Shown: positions 52,342 through 61,378, numbered from the stretch's first letter. The stretch: 64,000 nucleotides of DNA from an uncultured Lachnospiraceae bacterium (GCA_934432885.1 CAKRYY010000004.1:1-64000), one strand, 5' to 3'. The notes: generated by a model not told the origin, from the sequence alone. A program made the numbers and translations.

Positions 52342-54745
52342 AAAAATGCGGATTGGCACAAGGAAAAGCGCGCTTGCGCTTGCGCAGACAGAGCTTTTCA
52401 TAGAAGCGTGCAGGGCTGCCGACTTAACAGGAGAAATTTCATACGAGATTGTGGAAATGCACACGGAGGGCGACCGTATTTTAGATAGACCGCTGTATGA
52501 CTTCGCAGGAAAGGGCATGTTTGTATCTGCCTTTGAGGAGGCACTTCTTGCAGGCGATATAGACATAGCAGTCCATAGCGGAAAGGATATGCCGGCGGAG
52601 CTGCCAGAGGGGCTTTTGATTGGCGCAGTTTTAAAGCGTGGGAATCCAAGGGATGTACTGGTGACCTTAAAGGAGGGCAGCTTGAATCAGGAAAGTGTAG
52701 TTGCTACCGGAAGTCTGCGGCGGCAGGCACAGGTCAAACGGTATTTTGGCTGTCAGGTAAAGGAAATCCGGGGAAATGTCGGAACAAGGCTGCAAAAACT
52801 GGCAAAAGGAGAGGCAGATGCGCTGATTCTTGCGGCAGCAGGTCTTGAGCGGTTAGGGCTTTTGCCACAGACAGGCTCATTTTTATGGGAAGGCGTGACC
52901 TATTACTGCCACTGTCTTAAGACGACGGATTTTCTGCCTGCCCCGGCACAGGGCATTATTGCGGCGGAATGCAGGCAGGACAGCGCCTTTTTTCCTTTTC
53001 TGCGGCAGGTATGTGATAGGGAGACGATGGATGAGTTCCTTGCAGAACGTGCATTTTTAAAGGGCGTGGGAGCCGACTGCCGCCAGCCGGTCGCTGCACT
53101 TGCAAAAAGCCAAAATGGACTTTTGAATATGCAGGCGGCATATTTTGGAAAAACCGGAGTGCTTCATCTGGACGGACAGATGGAGAGCGGATGTGGAGAG
53201 CGGCTTGGATGGGAGCTTGCGAGGCGGCTGCTTTCTGAAAAAGGACGGGTCTATCTGGTTGGTGCGGGACCCGGGGATGCAGGACTGATTACTGTAAAAG
53301 GGATGGCGCTTTTACAGGACTGCGATGTACTTGTATATGACAGACTTTGCAGCAGGGAGCTTATAGAAGCGGTCAAGCCGGACTGCGAGCGTATTTATGC
53401 AGGAAAGCAGGCAGGCGGCGACAGTATGCCGCAGGAGGAAATCAACCGTATTCTGGTACAGAAGGCAGGAGAAGGAAAGCTGGTTGTGCGGCTTAAGGGA
53501 GGAGACCCTTTTGTTTTTGGCAGAGGCGGCGAGGAAGCAGAATATCTGCGGGCAGCAGGGATTTCCTTTACGGTGGTTCCCGGTGTTACCTCTGCGGTAG
53601 CGGCGCCGGAGCTGGCGGGGATTCCCGTTACGCACAGAAATCTGAGCCGTTCCTTCCATGTGATAACTGCGCATAAGGCGGGGCAGGAGAAAGAAAATAT
53701 AAAGGACTATCTAAAGAGCCAGCTTGCAGGGCTGCGCGGCGCAGAGGGAACGCTGGTCTTTCTGATGGGACTCTCCGAGCTGGAAACCATTACGGAATTG
53801 CTGCCCCTATATGGATGGAGAAGGGATACGCCTGCGGCAGTCATTGAAAACGCATCGCTGCCAAGTCAGAGAGTGGTGCGGGGGATGCTTTCGGATATTG
53901 CAGCGCAGGTAAGAAAGGCAGGACTTGCTTCTCCGGCGGTCATCCTGATTGGAGAGACAGCAGCGCTCTCATTGGCAGGAGAGATGGAGGTGCCTGATAG
54001 CTGTAGAGAGCGGATAGGAATTGTAGGAACAGAGCATTTTTATCGGAGGCTTTCAGAAAAGCTGCATGAGGCAGGAAAAAAGATAAGCTGGATTCAGGAG
54101 CTTGGAATCCGGCCGCTTGACGGTCAGGAAAAATGCTTTGCCGCACTTGGGGCATATACATGGATTGTATTTACAAGCAGCTATGGAGTTACCATCTTTT
54201 TTGAACAGATGAAGAGGCTTAGACTTGATATGCGAAGTCTTTTAGGAAAACGCTTTGCCGTCATTGGACCTGGAACTGGGGCTGCGCTTTCGGAGCAGCT
54301 TTTTGAAGCGGATTTGATGCCAGAGCCTTATACGGCAGAGGCGCTTGCCGGAGCGCTTTCTGAGAAGCTCCAAAAAGAAGACAGAGTGCTTTTATATCAG
54401 GCGGAAAATGGCAATCCTGTGATAGAAGAGACTTTAAGGAAGGCACAGATAAAGGCAGACAGATTTGCTGCCTATGAGACCTTTGCAGGAGTAAGCGCAC
54501 CCGTAGAGTGCTTTCGGGAACTGTCACAGCTGATATTTGGCAGCAGCTATGGTGTAAGACTGTTTTTGGAGCAGTATCCGGGAGCGTTTGAAAGTGGTAT
54601 ACTGTCAGGGATAGAGGTCTGGGCAATCGGAGAGCAGACTGCGAGGACACTGAAAGAGGCGGGCTGTAAAAACTGCAGGATACCGGATGCGTTTTGCATA
54701 GACGGGCTGCTGGCACAGATAAAGGAGCAGGATTTATTGCCGTGA
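52334..54745 (+). CDS. hemC-cobA-hemD: Triple fusion HemC-CobA-HemD: porphobilinogen deaminase, uroporphyrinogen-III methyltransferase, uroporphyrinogen-III synthase
   Basis: 803 residues carrying three successive enzymes. HemC, about 1-300: RIGTRKSALALAQTELF, DIAVHSGKDMPAELPEG and the dipyrromethane-cofactor Cys near residue 249 (GADCRQPVAAL). CobA/SUMT, about 304-550: VYLVGAGPGDAGLITVKGM, VRLKGGDPFVFGRGGEEAE, VPGVTSAVAAPELAGIP. HemD, about 555-803: WIVFTSSYGVTIFFEQMK and FGSSYGVRLFLEQYPG; HemD is the least conserved part. Together they convert porphobilinogen to precorrin-2. CobA-HemD fusions are known in Firmicutes; the addition of HemC is less usual. Overlaps sirC by eight bases. Confidence 0.94.
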   Translation: MSRKMRIGTRKSALALAQTELFIEACRAADLTGEISYEIVEMHTEGDRILDRPLYDFAGKGMFVSAFEEALLAGDIDIAVHSGKDMPAELPEGLLIGAVLKRGNPRDVLVTLKEGSLNQESVVATGSLRRQAQVKRYFGCQVKEIRGNVGTRLQKLAKGEADALILAAAGLERLGLLPQTGSFLWEGVTYYCHCLKTTDFLPAPAQGIIAAECRQDSAFFPFLRQVCDRETMDEFLAERAFLKGVGADCRQPVAALAKSQNGLLNMQAAYFGKTGVLHLDGQMESGCGERLGWELARRLLSEKGRVYLVGAGPGDAGLITVKGMALLQDCDVLVYDRLCSRELIEAVKPDCERIYAGKQAGGDSMPQEEINRILVQKAGEGKLVVRLKGGDPFVFGRGGEEAEYLRAAGISFTVVPGVTSAVAAPELAGIPVTHRNLSRSFHVITAHKAGQEKENIKDYLKSQLAGLRGAEGTLVFLMGLSELETITELLPLYGWRRDTPAAVIENASLPSQRVVRGMLSDIAAQVRKAGLASPAVILIGETAALSLAGEMEVPDSCRERIGIVGTEHFYRRLSEKLHEAGKKISWIQELGIRPLDGQEKCFAALGAYTWIVFTSSYGVTIFFEQMKRLRLDMRSLLGKRFAVIGPGTGAALSEQLFEADLMPEPYTAEALAGALSEKLQKEDRVLLYQAENGNPVIEETLRKAQIKADRFAAYETFAGVSAPVECFRELSQLIFGSSYGVRLFLEQYPGAFESGILSGIEVWAIGEQTARTLKEAGCKNCRIPDAFCIDGLLAQIKEQDLLP

Positions 54746-54784
54746 GCAGGTAGTGACCTGTATTTAGGGAAGGACGATGGAAAA

Positions 54785-55750
54785 ATGAAACGAATGAGAA
54801 GACTGCGGAGCAGTGCGGCTATTAGAAGTCTGGTGCAGGAAACCAGACTTTCGAAGGAACAGCTCGTATATCCGATATTTGTTATAGAAGGAGAGAATAT
54901 CAAAAATCCGGTGGATTCGATGCCGGAAATTTATCAGTATTCGATTGACCGGCTTGCCGAGGAATGTGACAGAGTCATAGCAAGCGGCGTTGGCGCCCTG
55001 CTCCTGTTTGGAATCCCGGCGCATAAGGATGAGGTCGGAAGCGGGGCATACGATAAAAATGGAATTATGCAGCGTGCAATTCGATATTTAAAAAAGCAGT
55101 ATCCGCAGCTTTTACTGATTGCAGATGTATGTCTGTGCGAGTATACTTCTCATGGGCATTGCGGATTGGTTGACGGCTGCCATATTTTAAATGACGAGAC
55201 ACTGCCGCTGCTTGTCGAGATGTCGGTCTCTCTGGCAGAGGCAGGTGCGGATATGATTGCTCCCTCAGATATGATGGATGGCCGTGTGGCGGCAATTCGA
55301 AAGGGACTGGACGAAGCGGGATTTTATGATACGCCGATTATGTCCTACAGTGCCAAATACGCTTCTGCCTACTATGCACCCTTCAGGGATGCGGCACATT
55401 CTGCACCGGGCTTTGGTGATAGAAAAACCTATCAGATGGATCCGGCAAATGCAAACGAAGCGCTGCGCGAGATGGAGGCAGACATCGAAGAGGGCGCAGA
55501 CATTCTTATGGTAAAGCCGGGACTTGCTTATCTTGATGTGCTGAAAACGGCACGGGAGCATTTCGCATACCCCATTGCGACCTACAATGTGAGTGGAGAA
55601 TATGCAATGGTAAAGGCTGCGGCGCAGATGGGCTGGATTGATGAAAAAAGAGTTGTAATGGAAAATATGCTTGCCATGCGCAGGGCAGGGGCGGATATTA
55701 TTATTACCTATCATGCACTTGATGTGGCAAACTGGCTGACGGAGGTATAG
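54785..55750 (+). CDS. hemB: Delta-aminolevulinic acid dehydratase (porphobilinogen synthase)
   Basis: 321 residues. Condenses two 5-aminolevulinate molecules. Schiff-base Lys region IMSYSAKYASAYYAPFRDA and VKPGLAYLD with the second Lys; the metal-site segment is DVCLCEYTSHGHCG, which carries the zinc Cys residues. N-terminus RMRRLRSSAAIRSLVQETRLS is family-typical. GGAAGGACG lies upstream of ATG. Confidence 0.96.
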   Translation: MKRMRRLRSSAAIRSLVQETRLSKEQLVYPIFVIEGENIKNPVDSMPEIYQYSIDRLAEECDRVIASGVGALLLFGIPAHKDEVGSGAYDKNGIMQRAIRYLKKQYPQLLLIADVCLCEYTSHGHCGLVDGCHILNDETLPLLVEMSVSLAEAGADMIAPSDMMDGRVAAIRKGLDEAGFYDTPIMSYSAKYASAYYAPFRDAAHSAPGFGDRKTYQMDPANANEALREMEADIEEGADILMVKPGLAYLDVLKTAREHFAYPIATYNVSGEYAMVKAAAQMGWIDEKRVVMENMLAMRRAGADIIITYHALDVANWLTEV

Positions 55751-55763
55751 GAAAGAAGCAGGG

Positions 55764-56624
55764 ATGCGGAGAAAGGGATACGGACAGGGCAGATATAAAA
55801 CAGGAATAGCGCTTGCACTTATCGGACTTTTTCTGCTCGGCGTACTTGCGGCAGGAAGGCTGCCAAAGGAGGTTGGGATACCCGGTGATATTTCACAGCG
55901 GGAGCCGGCTTTAAAGGCGGGAAGCGAGGGCGGAGAGCTTAAGGTGCCACTCATTCAGGCGACGACCCTTAAGGAGGAATACGAAGGGCTTGTTCACCTT
56001 AACCTGCTTGCCTCGCCGGAAAATTACAGTGGCGACATCGCACAATCGATTCGGAATGTGCTGCCTACAGTGGTGCGGATACGGACCGGAGAGTATCTTG
56101 GAAGCGGAATCATTTTACAGATAGATGAGAATTCTTTACTGATAGCGTCCAACCGTCATCAGCTTCAAAGCAGGGACTTTTCCTCAGTAACGTTGTATAA
56201 TGGAGAGGAAGCCTCTGGCAGGCTGGTTTTTCTTTCTGAAAACTATGACCTTGGGTTTCTGGAAGTGGATATAACGAGAATACCCTATGAGAAGAGAGAG
56301 GAGCTGCGCAGCATAGTCTGTTCAATGGACTGTGAAGAAGCGCTGCGGCAGGGAGATGCGATGTTTTTTGTTGGTTCGGCAGACGGCGTAGCCTGTAATA
56401 TAGCAGAGGGGAAAATCGGAGATCCCTGGTATTACTTTGACGAATTCGCATCTTATATGATATATAATTATTGTAAGGCAAAAGCGGGGATGTCCGGCGG
56501 AGGTACCTATGATGAGCACGGACACTGTATCGGCATGATTACAGGCGGACTTGCAGACGAGACGGCGAGTCTTCCCATGAAGTCCATTCGGGAAGAATGG
56601 GAACGTTATGCCGGCGGGGAATGA
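55764..56624 (+). CDS. Membrane-anchored trypsin-like serine protease domain protein
   Basis: 286 residues: a short basic tip, one membrane helix (residues 13-31, TGIALALIGLFLLGVLAAG), a linker to about 85, then an S1/HtrA-like domain. Its triad can be placed as His132 (LLIASNRHQL, compare TNAHV), Asp162 (ENYDLGFLEV) and Ser244 (AGMSGGGTYD). The oxyanion loop is GMSGG in place of GNSGG. There is no PDZ domain. It lies between hemB and a CobW-type gene in the tetrapyrrole operon, where no protease is expected, and may act on a cell-surface partner. The active site is intact by eye; activity is unproven. Confidence 0.78.
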   Translation: MRRKGYGQGRYKTGIALALIGLFLLGVLAAGRLPKEVGIPGDISQREPALKAGSEGGELKVPLIQATTLKEEYEGLVHLNLLASPENYSGDIAQSIRNVLPTVVRIRTGEYLGSGIILQIDENSLLIASNRHQLQSRDFSSVTLYNGEEASGRLVFLSENYDLGFLEVDITRIPYEKREELRSIVCSMDCEEALRQGDAMFFVGSADGVACNIAEGKIGDPWYYFDEFASYMIYNYCKAKAGMSGGGTYDEHGHCIGMITGGLADETASLPMKSIREEWERYAGGE

Positions 56625-56657
56625 CCCGTTTCGATAAAAGGAAAGAAGGGATTTTAT

Positions 56658-57764
56658 ATGACAAAGATTGATATTGTATCCGGCTTTCTCGGAGCCGGAA
56701 AGACGACGCTGATTCAGAAGCTGTTAAAGGAAGCGCTGCATGACACAAAGGTGGTGCTGATTGAGAATGAGTTTGGTGAGATTGGCATTGACGGAGGCTT
56801 TTTGAAGGAATCGGGCGTAGAGATGAAGGAAATGAACTCCGGCTGTATCTGCTGTTCGCTGGTGGGTGACTTTGGCGCTTCCCTGCAGGAGGTGCTTTCT
56901 ACCTACGCGCCGGAGCGGATTTTAATTGAGCCTTCAGGCGTTGGCAAGCTTTCCGATGTAATTCGGGCGGTGCAGAATGTAAAGACGGATGTGGAGGTTT
57001 CCCTAAGCAGCGCCGTGGTTGTTGTGGATGCGTCCAAATGCAAGATGTATGCAAAAAACTTTGGAGAATTTTTCCTCAACCAGATTGAAAATGCAGGACT
57101 GATTATTCTGAGCCGTACTGGTGCAATCAGCGAGGAAAAGACTGCAAAGGCAGTAGAAATCATACGGGAGCATAATCAGAAAGCGCAGATTATTACAACG
57201 CCATGGGAAGAAATTACCGGAATGCAGATTTTAAAGGCGATGGAAGAAAAGAACGACTGGATGGAAGAGCTGCTTTCTGAAATCAAGGAAGCGCATGAGC
57301 ACCATCATCATCACGATGAGGATGAACACGAGCATCACCATCACCACGACGAGGATGAACACGAGCACCACCATCATCACGACGAGGACGAACACGAGCA
57401 TCATCACGATGAGGATGAACATGAGCACCATCATGGCGAGGGCTGTACCTGTGGCTGCCATGATCATGACCACCACCATCATCATGCGGATGAGGTGTTT
57501 ACGAGCTGGGGCAAAGAGAGCGCAGCTTCTTACACCAGAGAGGAAATCAGGGAATGTCTGGAAGCCCTGGAGGATGATAAGACCTACGGCATGATTCTGC
57601 GTGCAAAGGGCATGCTGCCGGATGGCAAAGGCGGCTGGACATACTTTGATTATGTACCGGGAGAGACGGACATTCGCAGCGGCGCAGCGGAACTGACTGG
57701 CAAAATCTGTGTTATCGGCTCCGGTTTGAAGGAGGATAAGCTGCAGGAACTGTTTTACAAATAA
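56658..57764 (+). CDS. G3E-family (CobW/COG0523) GTPase with a long His-rich metal-binding loop
   Basis: 368 residues. Walker A GFLGAGKT (9-16), the metal-site CxCC in SGCICCSLV (Cys63, Cys65, Cys66) and Walker B region RILIEPSGVG are normal for a metallochaperone GTPase. The guanine-recognition motif reads SRTG instead of NKxD. Residues about 213-275 are four His/Asp/Glu repeats followed by CTCGCHDHDHHHHH; such loops store Zn2+, Ni2+ or Co2+. The C-terminal CobW_C domain (about 280-368) starts VFTSWGKES. By position it may supply cobalt for CbiK or act in zinc economy. AAAGGAAAGAAGG lies upstream. Confidence 0.9.
   Translation: MTKIDIVSGFLGAGKTTLIQKLLKEALHDTKVVLIENEFGEIGIDGGFLKESGVEMKEMNSGCICCSLVGDFGASLQEVLSTYAPERILIEPSGVGKLSDVIRAVQNVKTDVEVSLSSAVVVVDASKCKMYAKNFGEFFLNQIENAGLIILSRTGAISEEKTAKAVEIIREHNQKAQIITTPWEEITGMQILKAMEEKNDWMEELLSEIKEAHEHHHHHDEDEHEHHHHHDEDEHEHHHHHDEDEHEHHHDEDEHEHHHGEGCTCGCHDHDHHHHHADEVFTSWGKESAASYTREEIRECLEALEDDKTYGMILRAKGMLPDGKGGWTYFDYVPGETDIRSGAAELTGKICVIGSGLKEDKLQELFYK
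57312..57434 (+). repeat. Tandem coding repeat encoding His/Glu/Asp units
   Basis: Four units of 33, 33, 27 and 30 bases, each CAYGAYGAGGAYGAACAYGA followed by CAY codons (units start at 57312, 57345, 57378, 57405). Third-base changes are frequent between units. Copy number may vary between strains. Confidence 0.85.
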
Positions 57765-57773
57765 GGAGAGGCT

Positions 57774-58703
57774 ATGAAAACTGTATATATGATTAACGGC
57801 TTTTTAGAAAGCGGTAAATCAGAATTTATCCGTTATACGCTGGAGCAGCCTTATTTTCAGACAAAGGGAAGGACGCTTCTGCTGCTTTGTGAGGAGGGCG
57901 AGGTAGAGTTTGATGCTTCGCTTTTGAAAAAGAGCCGGACGGATCTGGAAATCATTGAAGATAAGGAAGCGTTTACACCGGAGCATTTGATTGCACTGGA
58001 AAAGAAGTATGCACCGGAGCGCATTATCATCGAATATAACGGCATGTGGAATTTTAAAGAGTGCAAGCTGCCGTTTCACTGGAAGATTGAACAGCAGATT
58101 ACGACGATAGACGCTTCAACCTTTACCATGTATTATACCAACATGAAGTCGCTTCTGGCGGAAATGCTGCGGAATTCCGATATGATTATTTTCAACCGCT
58201 GTGACGGCATCCGGGATTTGAGCAGCTACAAGCGGAATGTAAAGGCAATCAACCAGAAAGCAGAGATTATCTTTGAGGATGCAAATGGAGAAGTCAACGC
58301 CATTATGGAGGACGAGCTTCCTTATGATTTGAAGCAGGATGTCATCGAGCTTGACGATAAGGGTTATGGCATCTGGTATCTGGATATGCTGGATAATGCT
58401 TATCGCTATGAAAACAAGAAACTGGTATTTACTGCCATGGTGCTAAAACCGGAGAACTTTCCGGAAAACTTCTTTGTGCCGGGCAGGATGGCGATGACCT
58501 GCTGTGCCGAGGATATGGCATTTCTGGGCTTTGCCTGTGAGTATGACAAGGCAGCCTCACTGAAGGAAAAACAGTGGGTAAAGGTCACAGCGACGGCTTC
58601 CTGGGAATACTGGGCGGATTATGAGGGCGAGGGTCCCGTTCTGCACGCTGTTTCGGTAGAACCGGCAAAAGCGCCCAAAAAAGAGGTTATAGATTTTACC
58701 TGA
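57774..58703 (+). CDS. Second G3E-like GTPase, without CxCC, fused to a DUF1980-like domain
   Basis: 309 residues, AAGGAGAGG just upstream. Walker A GFLESGKS (9-16) and a guanine motif MIIFNRCDGIRD (NRCD) are present, but the CxCC metal site of the family is missing at the equivalent place (LLCEEGEVEFDASLL). Residues about 220-309 (KLVFTAMVLKPENFPENFFV, GRMAMTCCAEDMAFLGFAC) resemble the C-terminal part of DUF1980/TIGR03943 proteins (YcgQ), which in Bacillus go with YcgR and CobW-type GTPases in zinc allocation. It follows the first CobW gene by nine bases, so the two are likely partners. Confidence 0.8.
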   Translation: MKTVYMINGFLESGKSEFIRYTLEQPYFQTKGRTLLLLCEEGEVEFDASLLKKSRTDLEIIEDKEAFTPEHLIALEKKYAPERIIIEYNGMWNFKECKLPFHWKIEQQITTIDASTFTMYYTNMKSLLAEMLRNSDMIIFNRCDGIRDLSSYKRNVKAINQKAEIIFEDANGEVNAIMEDELPYDLKQDVIELDDKGYGIWYLDMLDNAYRYENKKLVFTAMVLKPENFPENFFVPGRMAMTCCAEDMAFLGFACEYDKAASLKEKQWVKVTATASWEYWADYEGEGPVLHAVSVEPAKAPKKEVIDFT

Positions 58704-58726
58704 TTGGGGAAAGATAAGACAAGTCA

Positions 58727-59485
58727 ATGGAAAAGGAATTGGAACAGTGTAAAAAAAGATTTCTGGAGCTGGCAGAGAAATGCTATCTTCAGAATGTATA
58801 CTGCTTTACCGGTTTTCTCGGCATGGCGGAGCTGGATGTATTTTACAGCATACAGAGAGAGCTTTCGCATGTTCCGGTTACTGCCTTTGGTGGAAACGAG
58901 GGCTGCGAGAGGCAGATGCTGCGGTTTGGCAGTCTGGAGCAGCTTGGCTATGAGGAGGCCTTTCCCATTGTCTGTCTGGAAATCAGACCCCGCATGGAAA
59001 AGTTTGCGCAGGAGCTTACGCACAGGGATTTTCTGGGAGCCTGCATGAATCTTGGTATTGAAAGAAGCACGATAGGGGATATTCTGTGCAGGGGAAAGTC
59101 CGCTTATCTGTACTGCACGGAAAAAATCGCTCCCTATATTGTGGAAAACCTTCATAGAATCAGGCATACGGAGGTTTTGACCGAAGTCTTTTCGGGAGAA
59201 CTGAAGGCGCTTGCGCCCCAGAAGGAGGAGCGGGTCTGCCAGGTATCCTCAGAACGTCTGGATGCCGTTATTGCAAAGACCTACAATCTTTCCAGAGAAA
59301 AAAGCCTGCTTTTGTTTCGGGAGAAAAAGATATTTGTCAATGGGCGGACACAGGAAAATAACAGTGCGGCGCCAAAGCCGGGAGATATTGTGTCTGTCAG
59401 AGGCTATGGAAAATTTTGTTATCTGGGCATGGAGTCCATGACCCGAAAGGGAAAGTACAGCGTCAGGGTGGCGGTTTATGTATAA
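58727..59485 (+). CDS. ylmH: S4-domain RNA-binding protein, YlmH-like
   Basis: 252 residues. The N-terminal part (about 1-160) has the YlmH pattern (ELAEKCYLQNVYCFTGFLGMAE; FLGACMNLGIERSTIGDIL). The C-terminal S4 domain runs from about 175 (SSERLDAVIAKTYNLSREKSLLLFREKKIFVNG). YlmH in B. subtilis helps rescue stalled ribosomes and is usually found with sepF/divIVA; here it sits at the end of a tetrapyrrole and metal operon. Overlaps the next gene by eight bases. Confidence 0.88.
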   Translation: MEKELEQCKKRFLELAEKCYLQNVYCFTGFLGMAELDVFYSIQRELSHVPVTAFGGNEGCERQMLRFGSLEQLGYEEAFPIVCLEIRPRMEKFAQELTHRDFLGACMNLGIERSTIGDILCRGKSAYLYCTEKIAPYIVENLHRIRHTEVLTEVFSGELKALAPQKEERVCQVSSERLDAVIAKTYNLSREKSLLLFREKKIFVNGRTQENNSAAPKPGDIVSVRGYGKFCYLGMESMTRKGKYSVRVAVYV

Positions 59486-60281
59486 ATGGTTATTCTATTT
59501 TTATCTGTATAGTTTTTTTGGCTGGTGCTTTGAATCGACCTATGTATCGCTGAAAGAAAAGCGTCCTGTTAACAGAGGCTTTATGCGGGGACCTTTTCTG
59601 CCGATTTATGGAGCGGGAGCGGTTATGATGCTCGTTGTGTCAAGGCCGGTTCAGTACAGCATACTGCTTACTTATCTGGCGGGCTGTGTGGGAGCGACGC
59701 TTTTGGAGTATATCGTAGGAACGGTGACAGAAGCGCTTTTCCGTGTGAGATATTGGGACTATACCGGAAAATTTTTAAATTTTCAGGGGCAGATATGTCT
59801 AAGCTCCACGCTTGTATGGGGGCTTTTTACAGTCCTGATGACGAGATATATCCACAGGCCGATTCAGGAGCTGACAGAGGCGATGCCGCAGGGTCTTCTG
59901 TTTATCATAACGACGCTGCTGACAATTTATATTTCCGCCGATTTTTCCCTGTCCTTTAAGGCTGCACTGGATATGCGTGATGTGCTGGCAAGACTGGAAA
60001 ATGCCAGACAGGAGATGGAGCGTCTGCAAAGGCGGCTGGACGTAGTCATTGCTGTGGCAGATCAGGCGCTTTTGGAGGAAAAAGAAGAGCTTCGCATGAA
60101 GTTTCATATTCTGCGCGACCGCAGATTGCAGCTTCAGAGTCAGGCAGATTTTTACAGGAGACGTTTGCTGCGGGATAACCCGGGTATGATTTCAAAACGC
60201 TTTAAGGGAGCGCTTGAGGACTTGAAGGAGGCGGCAAAGGAGCATTATCAGAAACGCCGTAAATCCGAAGAGGAAAAATAG
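59478..60281 (+). CDS. CmpB-type putative ABC permease-like membrane protein
   Basis: 267 residues. Five membrane helices in the first 160 residues with the family markers YSFFGWCFESTYVSLKEKRPVNRGFMRGPFLPIYG and WDYTGKFLNFQGQICL. The C-terminal 100 residues form a charged cytoplasmic coiled coil (LARLENARQEMERLQRRL). Annotated as ABC_trans_CmpB elsewhere without known function; no ATPase is near. Last gene of the tetrapyrrole unit; a terminator follows. Confidence 0.83.
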   Translation: MYKWLFYFYLYSFFGWCFESTYVSLKEKRPVNRGFMRGPFLPIYGAGAVMMLVVSRPVQYSILLTYLAGCVGATLLEYIVGTVTEALFRVRYWDYTGKFLNFQGQICLSSTLVWGLFTVLMTRYIHRPIQELTEAMPQGLLFIITTLLTIYISADFSLSFKAALDMRDVLARLENARQEMERLQRRLDVVIAVADQALLEEKEELRMKFHILRDRRLQLQSQADFYRRRLLRDNPGMISKRFKGALEDLKEAAKEHYQKRRKSEEEK

Positions 60282-60296
60282 AGATTGAGAGAGACA

Positions 60297-60337
60297 TTAA
60301 AAAGCCGGAAGGGATTAAATCCCGTTCCGGCTTTCTT
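60297..60337. terminator. Bidirectional terminator
   Basis: AAAGCCGGAA and GGGATT (60301-60316) pair with AATCCC G TTCCGGCTTT (60318-60334), with A-run before and T-rich end after. It overlaps the last codons of the converging PHP gene. Confidence 0.85.
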
Positions 60338-61127
60338 CATATTTACGAAGTGCATTTTCATCGTCTGTACGAAGCGCAATTTTCCGTTTGTGCCTGCGGA
60401 GCAGACCACCACCCTTGTTATAAAACCAAAATGAAAAAACAAGGAGCTTATTCATTACACCGATTTTCTCTCTGGTCGTGCCATGATAATAACAGCCGCC
60501 TGCGGAGGTAGCGTTGCCGGAGCGGATATAGGAAATCAGGTCATTTTCAGAACGAATATCTGCATGAAAGCAGGTATAGGCTGTTCCAACGCAGTCCGGT
60601 CTGTGTGAATCGCTGCCGCCAAAGCCAGGCTTATCATACGCCTGCGCCAGAAGCTGGGCGCCCTCATTGCTTTGGGCAGGCTCACAGGAATTGAAGGTTT
60701 CAATAAAATCAAACCGTTCCAGCACTGATTTCTGCTTGCGGAACCGTCTGTTGTTTGTCAGGCTTAAGAACCGCTCGCCGCAGGGATGCGCCGGACCGAG
60801 GATACCGCCGTGCCTGTGGACAATATCAATTAAGAGATTGACGGGCATGCCGCGAAGCTCTAGGAGCGGCACCTTTGTGCCGGTAGGCAGAATGACGAGG
60901 ATATGTCCGGCATCAATGGTGTCGTATTCGATGCCCTTTAATACGACAAAATCCTGCGGCATCTGGGAACGATGGTTTTTCCAGTAACGGTAGCCGCCAT
61001 AGGAATTGTGGTCCGATACGAGCATACCGTCGATTCCATTTTTTTGTAACAGGGAAATATAATCCTGGATAGGTATTTTCCCATCCAGAGAACCTTCTTT
61101 TGTGTGACAGTGCATGTCAAATTTCAT
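60315..61127 (-). CDS. PHP-domain phosphoesterase
   Basis: 270 residues. The metal-binding motifs are KFDMHCHTKEGSLDG, DGMLVSDHNSYGGYRYW, VLKGIEYDT, GILGPAHPCGERF and FGGSDSHRPDCVG, in the order typical of stand-alone PHP phosphoesterases. It differs from the HisJ-type protein at 32633. The last 50 residues are basic and probably peripheral (LRRHKRKIALRTDDEN). It lies alone between two other units. Substrate not known. Confidence 0.85.
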   Translation of the reverse strand: MKFDMHCHTKEGSLDGKIPIQDYISLLQKNGIDGMLVSDHNSYGGYRYWKNHRSQMPQDFVVLKGIEYDTIDAGHILVILPTGTKVPLLELRGMPVNLLIDIVHRHGGILGPAHPCGERFLSLTNNRRFRKQKSVLERFDFIETFNSCEPAQSNEGAQLLAQAYDKPGFGGSDSHRPDCVGTAYTCFHADIRSENDLISYIRSGNATSAGGCYYHGTTREKIGVMNKLLVFSFWFYNKGGGLLRRHKRKIALRTDDENALRKYEESRNGI

Positions 61128-61224
61128 AGCTTGCCTCTTTTCGGCATAGCTGCAGGGATACAGCTATGGATGATACCAGATAGTATCTGCCCTTTTTCCC
61201 CCAATATGTATTGCTTGGAAAAAA

Positions 61225-61251
61225 CGCAGAGAGTTTGCTTGCAAACTCTTT
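61225..61251. repeat. Dispersed intergenic repeat, copy 3 (palindrome part)
   Basis: CGCAGAGAGTTTGC followed by TTGCAAACTCTTT. It matches the palindromic end of copy 1 (6731-6758) except at the two central bases. Confidence 0.5.
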
Positions 61252-61349
61252 GTTCTTATTATAAGAGATTCTGACCAAGAATACAAGAAATCGCAGGATG
61301 CTTTAGGATATATTTGACAATATTGGGCAAATAATCACAGAATGAGCAA

Positions 61350-61378
61350 TTTCAAACAACTCCTCTCTTTTCTATAAT
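61350..61378 (+). promoter_or_regulatory. Probable promoter of the GH94 gene
   Basis: TTTCAA (61350-61355), 17-base spacer, TATAAT (61373-61378); AAAGGAGGGG precedes ATG 61416. An alternative -35, TTGACA, is at 61315. Confidence 0.55.

Noticed and set aside
57231..57485. Minus-strand open frame rich in Met/Val
   Set aside because: It is the antisense of the His-rich repeat; composition is forced by CAT/GAT codons.
57297..57490. Regular repeats that could be taken for a CRISPR array
   Set aside because: The repeats are tandem, without spacers, and encode the His-rich loop of a CobW-type protein in frame.
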